Of a stretch of 64,000 bases of DNA, positions 56,176 through 64,000 are shown piece by piece. The position numbers and the translations under genes were made by a program. The notes beneath the pieces are model-generated. The model saw only the letters and a program-made list of their open reading frames with translations. It did no database searches and had not been told where the DNA came from. Origin of the DNA: Tenebrio molitor (Eukaryota; Arthropoda; Insecta; Coleoptera; Tenebrionidae); the NCBI RefSeq assembly GCF_963966145.1, contig NC_091048.1:558001-622000 (forward strand). Direction: 5' to 3'. Position 1 is the first letter of the stretch; each line of letters begins with the position of its first letter.

Positions 56176-59100
56176 CTACGCACTTGCGTTAACCAAGTTA
56201 TGGACGAACAACGTGCTCGGATTTTCGTACATCAGGTCGGATTCGCTGTCGCTGTCGCTGTAGTACTCGTCCTCACTGTTGAACGGTGACGGAACTCCCC
56301 TCGATCTGAGAGCTTTGGCGATGGTCGACGGCACCGGGAAGCCCAACTGGAGAGCGCTGCTCCCTCCGTAGGTCACGGCGTCGGCGTTCAGTTTCGCGCA
56401 TTCCGACAGCAAAAAGTGCGCCAGACGTTCATCGCCCCTTTCGATGGAGTAGTGGAGGGCGGTGTAACCCTGGCGACCTTCGCGGGCGTTGATGTCGGCC
56501 CCGTACCACACGAGGTGGCGGAGGACGTCGATGTGGCCGCCGACGGCGGCAACGTGTACACAAGTTTGACCTGCAACAAACGCACATCTTTACAAAGCCG
56601 GAAATAAACACACAAAAATTAAGAACTTTCAGACAGGGTGGTTGATGGACCGAGTTTGTTTGTACGCACGTCTACAGGAATTGTACTGTGAACCTTTTGC
56701 ACATAATAAATATAAATAAATGCGCAAATAAATAACGTAATAAATAAATAAAACGCACTGAGATTACGTGGTTGCTAACAAAATAATATAAATCATGACT
56801 ACACGTTATGTGATTGGTGGTAACAGAATGAAATAATAGTTATTTATTTAACGAGTTCGTGTGTACAGTTGGTTGCAAAAAAATCGGGAAACGAAAATTT
56901 TCCTAATGTAAACTTGATTTTGTCAATTAATTGTCTACTTGACAATACATACCTATCAAATAATTTAAAAAAATGTCATTGAATTTTGACGTTAATTCTA
57001 ACCTATCTCTTGTAAAAAGGTTTCACACGATGGAAAAATTGTAAAAATGTGTCAATTTTATTCTGACAGTTCCCGTTTTTTTTTTGCAACCAAGTGTAAG
57101 CGTTTCAAAGGCCCACGAGTGCCAAAAAAGTCCAATTTACACACGAACGAGTTGAATACAACGTTTTTTTGTTTGACGAGTCCCTTAAAGGCTACAAATC
57201 GCTTAAAATCTTTAAAATTAGCTTGACGTTTCGATATGATAAGTTGACATTTATCAAAATCCGTTTACACAGGAGAAAATTCTCAAATTCTGACAGTGTC
57301 CAACAAAAAAATAAATTATGATGACAACTTATAGTTTACATTAATATTTTGAATATCGCTGACCGTAAATTGTTGAAGATGGGTACGAATCATTTACGCT
57401 ACTCGCTACATAAGTTTCGTTTTTAAATTTTAAAAATTGCTTTGTTTTGTACCATGTAAAAGTTTTATATGTATGAAAACAAAACAAAAAAGCCAGAGCT
57501 TGGGTGCGGTTCGAACTTCAGACAATTATTTTATCAACGGTCAAATATTAGTTTAACTCAAAAAATAATAATCGAACAGTTCAACAAAAATCCTTTTGCC
57601 GAGTTACTTTTTGAGAAAGTATAATTATTTTTTACCCGTTGAATATTATTATTTTAATTCAAAAACCAGTAAAAGTTTGTCTTCTTCTCCTTGCAAGGAT
57701 CAATTTTATTTTAAAGTGGGAACTACAGCTAACAAATATTTGTTGATTAAGAAATCTTCAACCACATCTTTTTTATTCAGCTTCTGTGAAAAACTGATTA
57801 GATATTACCGCCTCAATTCGATTACGTTTAATATTTGCTACCGAAATAATAACGATTCCAATAGATAAACGTGTTTGGTAACAAAGGATGTTTGCATAAC
57901 TAGCAAGGTTTTTCATGAGAAACACCAAATCAAATATTATATACATTAGCAAAACAGCTTTAGCGAAACATGCACCTGCTCCCGAATCTCATAATAAAGT
58001 CATTTATACAGGGTGTCTCAAAATTCGCGAATTCCGAATTCAGAGCGTTGTAGGGGATCACTTCAGTAGTCCAAATATGGAAATTTAAAAAAAATCGGGA
58101 CCCCCCACAAAGATACATTGGTCTGAAGGTGCACTCTTTGAAGTGCGTTTTCTTCAAATACAGGCTGAAAAGTTCAGTGTTTATTGTTATTTAAGGTGTA
58201 AACGATTGTGTAAAATAATAACGTAAAACAATTTTTTGAAGAATAGCTTTACTTTCGAGTATACTTTTTTTTTTAATTTTTTGTAATTTTTCTTAAAAAT
58301 GGAACGGCAACGTAGGTAGAATAGTATTTTGTCACTGTGGATATGAAGGCTGCTATGTACTGAACAAAATTAAAGTGCTTATATCTTCTTCAGGAAGAGC
58401 GATTTTTTTTTCTAAGTATTTTTCGAGCTCCACTAGGTCTGAATTGGGAATTCGCGAATTTTGAGACACCTTGTATATTTGTATTTGTAAATACTTCAAG
58501 AAAAATATTTAATAAATAAATACAGATAATGTTCTCTTTTACAAAACCAATTCAAGTGAATTAGCGTCATCATTAAATAATATATTTTTTATTTTGTAAG
58601 GAATTGCAGCTGTAATCGGTTAACTTGTTACATTTTCATGTTTTGACGTAAGCGAGACATTTTTTTATAGGAAAAATCTACCAATAAATGATTTCTGCCT
58701 TGAATTTTTTAGATGTAAAATTTTTGCATATTTTTTCCCACCGTGGTTACCTATAGTCGGGGCGAGCCTATTCGCACGTATTTACGTTATTGGAGAGTGA
58801 TGACCCCCATGGCTCGTATCGCTTGGACATTAGCGTAATTGGCCCCCCATTAATTGTCGAAAATTAGGCCGCCTCACGTCAGTCACGTACGCACACGGTT
58901 CGATTTGACCCCTCGCGATTTCCATCGTCCCGACGAAAATAAATCGAACCGGGTGCAAAACCGCCCACGAAATCACGCGCTCCGATTTTTCAGCTTAATT
59001 TTAGCCGGACATTGTTTTGGGGCGATTGCACATCGGTTTTGCTGGCGGGAATTTCCAAAACACACGTTTGCGAGACCGCCCATCCGCGAAGACTTTCTTC

Positions 59101-62100
59101 GACACCCATACGGTCCGCGATTGTTTTTTTCCGGCCCACACTGCTACACTTCGAGACGACAATATCATCTTGGCATATTTAAAATGCCGGACCGGCGACC
59201 GTGGAAATTCCAACGCTGCAAAAACCCGAAGGCTCGTTTAGGGATTGTTCTTGACAGCTGACCGGAGCTCGGCACGGATCAAGGTTTTGCCGGCGAGCAA
59301 AAACCGAATCCGGTAGAGGGTTCCTGGATTTTTTCCACAATCTTTTTTCCCCATATATGGCGAAAGATCGGATGCAGTTGCTGCGACAATACCGGCGGGG
59401 TGCGTGATTCAACGGTCCTAAAATGGCCAGTCCCGAAAAAACGCACATTCCGGAATAAATTTAGCCGCCATGTGACCGCTTGCCAGCACCGAAAACTCGA
59501 TCGAACTCCTCGAAATAGGTCGGCGTTTCCGCGTCGGACTTCCTGGATTTGGGGGATTGTTCAGGTGGGAAAATGGAAAAAAATAGATTTGGACAGGATT
59601 AGACGGCCAAAAAAGCACACCGCCGTCGGACGACCGAAATAGACGGGGATTTATTTTTGACGGTGGCAAAATATGCGGAATTCAATGCCGCCGCTGCCAG
59701 ACGCGTCTGGTTTTCCCGAGGCTCAAGAATCCGCACCATCGAGCCATGCTTAATTATTAATAGAAATGCATTTCAGAATGAACGAAACACTCACGACGTA
59801 AGTATGTCCAGGGAAATCCACCTCTAATTGGGGTTAAGTGGCGTTCACGCGAACGGTAAAAAGAGTGGAAGTTCCAAATTGCCACGGTTAGTTAGTGCGT
59901 CGATTAAGTGTGGTACCCAAAAAAACTTTTTTTTTTACAGATTTATCAAACATACTGAAACAATACTGTTCTATCAAGACTCGCAAAAAAAATACAGGGT
60001 GGTCCCGATATAACCTGCCAAAAAAATTCTGGGTCATTAGAAGGATCTAACAAGTCCAAAAAACCCCATTTTGTTAGGTCCAAAATAATGGGGATAAATT
60101 AACCCCTATCCACACCCATTCGACGCTGCTGGCCACAAAAATACGTACCTACTCAGGAATTAATTGTTGGTGTTTGTAAGTATGACAGTATCTAAGCAAC
60201 ATAGGTACCTGAATCGTTTATGACAAATCTCAAATCTGACAAACTAAATCAAATTAATGACATTTATTGAAAACGCTGTACCTACACTGTGTGCGTTAAT
60301 TCACCAGCTTATTTAGGTACAAAAGCTGATTTTGTAGACTGAGATGAATGAGTAATAAATAAAGTGGTGTTCCTCAATGTGTAAATAAATGTAGAGGTAG
60401 TGTGTGCAAAATTGTGGAAGAACTGTGTAACAAGAGTATCGTCTTAATTGTGGTTAAATAGCCAAAATAATGTATTGAATAAATTTATTATACTTTACAT
60501 ATTCGTACTTTCAACTCTAACTGAGAATATCTACTAACTAATGAAAGGTAAACTAGACTAGAACAATTATTTTATAATAAATGTTCTGTGTGCCTCCCGT
60601 TGGCATTTAAGCACATTTGAGTACGCTGGTACCAATTTTAATAAACAGAATTCAGCATTTCTGGGTTTTTACGAATCTGGTTCGCGGCGTCTGTTACGCG
60701 TTTCTGGAGTTGGCCTCCTGTATTTATTTCAACTTCGTATACCAAATCTTTCTTGTGGTCCCAAAAATTAAAATCCAGAGGGGTTAAATGGAGGATCGGG
60801 GACGCCATCGTATTGGAATCAGTCAGAACCAACCTCACATAAATGCGGATGTAGCTCCACAAAAGTACAACGGGACGGAAGGACTCCTTCAGGAAAACGC
60901 TCGCCGTATGGTCGCCTTGCCGGTCTTGAATTACCACGTGTTTCGCCATAGAGTAAATGCAAATCGGCGTATTCTTGTTTTGTGAATTTCATAACCTTTT
61001 GAAGGATTCGAAAATTTAAAATTAAACTTGACAAATGTCATAGGTGTTGCAGGTACCGTTGCTAAAGAAATTGCAGCCAAGTAACCAGAATTACCTTTTT
61101 AAAACCGATTAACTCATTAGCGTACAGCAAATTTTGACCAAATTTTCAATTATTTTTATCTCGAAAACGAAAAGACTTTTATTAGAAACTTTTTTTGTGT
61201 ATGAGTTCTACTCATCGTCACCTATTACTGGATTTCTTTTGGCAGGTTATATCGGGATCACCCTGTATAGACCCCAGAAAATTCACTGTAGTACACCCAG
61301 CTCAGGTTCAAATGTCATAATATTCCTCATTCCTTAGGATTCCAATGAACATTAATACTGAAACACAAGCAGCCAAACACCATCTCAGCAAAGATATAAG
61401 AAAGAGTAAACATGAACGAACGAAGCTTTCAACATTTGTTTCTTCACTTCATAATTTTCTTTTCAAATGTCTTCGTACGCAAGAAAATTAAAAACATGAG
61501 ATCAATAAATTAATATATTGCAAATATAACTATAACATTGTTGTTGAGGCGGGTGTATCATCGCCGACAAAAAATTAATCACCGGCTGGTGTCCAGATGG
61601 TTGTTTTTATTAAAAGCGGTGCAGTGGCCACCAAAAAGCAGCCGATTCAGTTCGACATTGATCGTTTCTCCTATTCATTAACACCCAAACAAACGCACCC
61701 AAATAGTGAAAGAATTAACAAGTGATCATGTGCGACCTCCGTTGAGAACAACTCTTCGATTGTGGCGAAAAATTAACAGAAATAAACCGGGCAGAGTGGA
61801 GGGTTGTACGGGCAAGTTTTACGAACGGATGGATTTACATAAATGCGATAAACATGTATATTTACAAACACGCAAGAAAAGGAAAGCTGAAATCGCCTTT
61901 TAAAACTTTCCAATAATAAAATTACACGCCGGGGAATCCCCGATGATCGGATCGATTTTTCCATCCCACCATAATGTCGGCCACAACCGACAAACGTATG
62001 TGACGAAGCTGTATTTTTTGAAATTCCCGGTTGCACGTGACTTGGAAAACCGATCACCTCATTGATAAATAAATATATTACGTCGATAGATTTTTGCGTT

Positions 62101-62950
62101 CAATGACACATCACGTAGCGATGTTGTTCATCATTGTAGTGAGTAATTTTCGTTGGAATTGTGCATCCTGATAATAATGTGTTTTGGAAAAGGTGCAAGG
62201 GGTCAGGTGCATAAAACGCGGTTTGTTGACAAACAAAATGTACGAGTAGTAAAAATTCCACGTTTTCTGCCAAAAATAGCGGCCATGTTTATATTCGGCC
62301 CGTCTTTCTACACTCGATGTCCTTGAGTCGATCACGATCTGGACCTTGCTTAACTATCGAGGATCGATCGAGTGTCACTAACGCACCGTGTCCTTGTACC
62401 AGTCCGATGCAGTTTCTCGAGTTCCGTTACCGTTCGTTTCATCTTACAAGGAACATTTTTGCGTCCGACCAAACATCCATCCTTGCAAGCACATGACTTT
62501 TGCATCATAGGAAAACCCGAGTTGTGCGATAAACACTCCGAGACCACCAACGTTCTTTTTAGATATGGTTTTGTACTTCCTTCACCGGACTCACCTTCGT
62601 AGTTCCACTGGTCGAGATTGAGTTCGTAGTAGGACTGCTGCGCGTAGCTCAGTCCGAGAGCCTTTCTTTCCTGCTCCTGGACCGGATCGGTGATGGCTTT
62701 ACAGCAGAAGACGTCGCCGTTTCGGGCTGCTATGTGCAAGGGCGAGTCGCCCCGGATGTTCCTGGGCGACGGTTTCGCCCCCGCCACGATCAACCATCGC
62801 ACCATCCTCCATTGACCAATGGAGGCGGCGAGATGGATCGGGGTTTGCGCGCTGTCGTTGGGGGTGTCGAGCAATTTGGGATGCGGGGCCATCCTGATCA
62901 AAGCCAGGACCACTTCGACGAAACCCTGGGCGATAGCCAGGTGGAGGAAC
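56176..62950 (-). CDS. cactus: cactus (IkappaB orthologue), last two exons, 5' part outside window
   Basis: Ankyrin-repeat inhibitor that holds Dorsal/NF-kappaB in the cytoplasm in Toll signalling (dorsoventral patterning and immunity). Exon 62595-62950 opens after an acceptor (ttccag|gttcctcc) and ends at a perfect donor (gaag|gtgagt). The last exon, 56176-56570, opens after tgttgcag. Joining them gives NYEG-QTCVHVAA in frame, 249 residues. Six ankyrin repeats: FLHLAIAQG; TPIHLAASIGQWRMV; SPLHIAARNGD; then QTCVHVAAVGGHIDVL; YTALHYSIERGDERL; SSALQLGFPVPSTI. The tail has an acidic, Ser/Asp-rich PEST-like stretch (SEDEYYSDSDSESD) and ends VNASA. Six repeats plus PEST is the IkappaB layout. The N-terminal degron (phosphorylated serines) must be upstream of 64000. 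The intron is 6024 bp. Confidence is lower for the exact orthologue name than for IkappaB identity. Confidence 0.93.
56848..57325. repeat. family A repeat, copy 4, interrupted, with long flank
   Basis: acgagttcgtgtgta at 56849-56865 and the inverse tttacacacgaacgagt at about 57137-57153 are the two ends of the palindrome. A 231-bp element sits between. 57155-57325 matches the inverse of 33990-34172. Confidence 0.8.
56866..57096. mobile_element. MITE R (231 bp) nested in family A
   Basis: cagttggttgcaaaaaaatc ... ttttttgcaaccaagtg, TA at 56864-56865 and 57097-57098. TIR of about 20 bp of the mariner type. Confidence 0.85.
58009..58473. mobile_element. MITE family F, copy 2 (465 bp) with TA duplication
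   Basis: cagggtgtctcaaaattcgc ... cgaattttgagacaccttg. Close to 12740-13191 over most of its length (for example agcgttgtaggggatca, ttgtcactgtg, gcttatatcttcttcaggaa). Confidence 0.9.
59047..59056 (+). promoter_or_regulatory. NF-kappaB/Dorsal consensus site
   Basis: gggaatttcc fits GGGRNNYYCC exactly. In the CpG-rich part of the cactus intron. Binding is inferred from sequence only. Confidence 0.45.
59811..59820 (+). promoter_or_regulatory. Dorsal-like site
   Basis: gggaaatcca fits the Dorsal consensus GGGWnWWCCM. In the cactus intron. Confidence 0.35.
59995..61265 (-). mobile_element. 1.27-kb Tc1/mariner-type transposon in the cactus intron
   Basis: Termini cagggtggtcccgatataac and gttatatcgggatcaccctg, about 26 bp and nearly perfect, TA on both sides. 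Holds a decayed transposase on its minus strand. Confidence 0.92.
60638..61034 (-). pseudogene. deleted DUF4817/Tc3-like transposase
   Basis: First frame (60819-61034) gives the N-terminal DNA-binding domain: FTKQEYADLHLLYGETRGNS, RPARRPYGERFPEG and TFVELHPHLCEVGS. The second frame (60638-60949), after a shift, jumps to the C-terminal part: LTPLDFNFWDHKKDLVYEVE and AANQIRKNPEMLNSVY. The catalytic core between them is gone. Thus the element kept its ends and both termini of its gene but cannot move by itself. Confidence 0.85.
61931..61941. promoter_or_regulatory. palindromic NF-kappaB site
   Basis: ggggaatcccc; on the minus strand ggggattcccc, the same as the classical MHC class I kappaB motif. 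Lies 654 bp into the last cactus intron, just outside the 59995-61265 transposon. Confidence 0.55.
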
Positions 62951-64000
62951 CTGGAACGAAACAAAGGTCACGATGGGGACTATCGTTCGAGGTTAACAAT
63001 TTTAGCGAAATTTAACTTGGAAATTCCGACTGTGACGATGTTGGTCTGCGATTAATTTCCTGACTCCCCACCACGAGCAACTAGGTAAGGTACGATAACG
63101 TACCGTGTGGGCAATGCCCCTCTACACACGAGAGAAAGGCTGTCGATTTCGACGGTTCACATTCGGTATCATCTCTTGCTTGTGTCGCAACAAAGGGGAC
63201 CTCGATCAAGGCTGGTACTGAACAGGGTACTGTACCGCCTAAACCGTACCCAACCCCTCTTTTCTTATTTTTTTTTTTACAACCTCACCCCAAAAAACAT
63301 TGTACATACACATTTAGTTTGAGGTTATGTATTAGGAAGCACACAGGCTTCCAGTACCAAGGTCAGTACCATGTCAATGTATAAACAGAAAATAATAACA
63401 AAACCTTGAACGGGCTCTAAATAGAAGAAATACACATTTTCTGTCCCACGTATCTTGACAAATTTTGATTTGCATATTTTTTAAAGATTTTGACATCTCT
63501 CGTCTTGTTTGGATCAATGGGGAACACCATTGACGTAATTATTTTTAGTCACAAATACTTTTATACTTCGTTCTGATATGTAAGTTGAATAATAAAACAA
63601 ACTCAACAGTTTTCGTTAACTGAATTAGCATCCTCAGATATGCTACGTGACACAGTCACTCGCAGATTCGGTCGATTATGATTTCAATGAATGAATCTAA
63701 ACTTGCAGACAACCTAATTCTTGTCGTCAACTTCTCTTATCTTTGTTTATTTGGCTTATAGAGTTTTGTGATTACAGGAAACTCTGGCTGGGTTGCGGTC
63801 GGTTCCTTTTCAAAACACAAGACCACAAGATTCGTAGAAATTTTCTGCACAGTTGGCGTTATTCAGGTAAAACCCTTTTATTTAAGGTGGAAATTCCCAA
63901 CGTTGGTGATTTGAATTTGAACAGTCAGTAAAACCAACTCAGAAAATCACTCCTACGAATCATCGTTCAACTGAACGGTTAGTTTGATCACAATTGGCGT
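62951..64000 (-). other. probable upstream intron of cactus
   Basis: No minus-strand exon with a matching donor phase was found before the edge. The exon at 62950 opens in phase with one base of a split codon, so an upstream coding exon exists beyond 64000. Contains one consensus kappaB site. Confidence 0.6.
63889..63898 (-). promoter_or_regulatory. NF-kappaB/Dorsal consensus site
   Basis: Minus strand gggaatttcc, exact fit to GGGRNNYYCC and identical to the site at 59047. About 940 bp upstream of the penultimate cactus exon. Confidence 0.45.

Larger units (their letters stand above)
56571..62594 (-). other. last intron of cactus (6.0 kb)
   Basis: Bounded by gtgagt (donor side at 62594) and cag (acceptor side at 56571). 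Holds family A, the nested element 56866-57096, family F copy 2, the 59995-61265 transposon, a CpG-rich block about 58740-59830, and kappaB consensus sites. Frames such as 57596-57868, 58854-59261 and 59400-59642 show no known motif. Confidence 0.9.

Noticed and set aside
57490..57540. ggttcgaac, like a tRNA B box
   Set aside because: No A box, acceptor stem or cloverleaf could be built around it.
58854..59669. Arg/Pro-rich frames in the cactus intron
   Set aside because: Frames overlap on both strands, as expected for GC-rich non-coding DNA; no domain recognised.
62372..63055. Plus-strand and alternate minus frames over the cactus penultimate exon
   Set aside because: They are shadows of the ankyrin-coding exon at 62595-62950.

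Overview
This is a 64-kb piece of an AT-rich insect nuclear genome. Short spliced introns, insect-type Cactus and mitochondrial ribosomal protein genes, and the dense mix of LINEs, Tc1/mariner relics and MITEs all fit an insect. A beetle is my best guess from overall feel, but nothing here proves the order. Only two conventional host genes can be supported. They converge: mRpL4 (50832-51745, plus strand, three exons) and the 3' half of cactus, the IkappaB orthologue (exons 56176-56570 and 62595-62950, minus strand). The 5' exons of cactus lie beyond the right edge, so everything from 62951 to 64000 is probably cactus intron.

Left third (1-22 kb): a long, apparently intact LINE ORF with a restriction-like endonuclease (3143-6733, minus), a decayed LINE fragment joined to a Tc1/mariner-type transposase fragment (about 9.3-10.3 kb), a run of terminal-inverted-repeat elements (8.9, 11.0, 11.5, 12.7 and 13.3 kb), a pogo/Tigger-like fragment (17.05 kb) and a large foldback element with a second MITE nested inside (20.3-21.8 kb).

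Middle (22-50 kb): mostly gene-free. It carries a full-length APE-type LINE (28400-31878, minus) with a 12-bp target-site duplication, inserted at the very edge of an older MITE. It also holds decayed transposases at 22.8, 39.1-39.9, 40.8 and 41.2-42.1 kb, and many MITEs belonging to families repeated elsewhere in the window.

Right (50-64 kb): mRpL4, a palindromic MITE, a Tc1/mariner-type element keeping the C-terminal end of its transposase (52660-53514), then cactus. The 6-kb last intron of cactus hosts several MITEs, an internally deleted 1.27-kb transposon (59995-61265) and, by eye, NF-kappaB/Dorsal consensus sites; another lies upstream of the penultimate exon. These kappaB sites are the most biologically interesting observation, since they would suit autoregulation of an IkappaB gene by the factor it inhibits.

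No CRISPR, rRNA or convincing tRNA was seen. I did not find a clearly new multi-gene system; novelty here lies in repeat families, nested insertions and possible cis-regulation of cactus.
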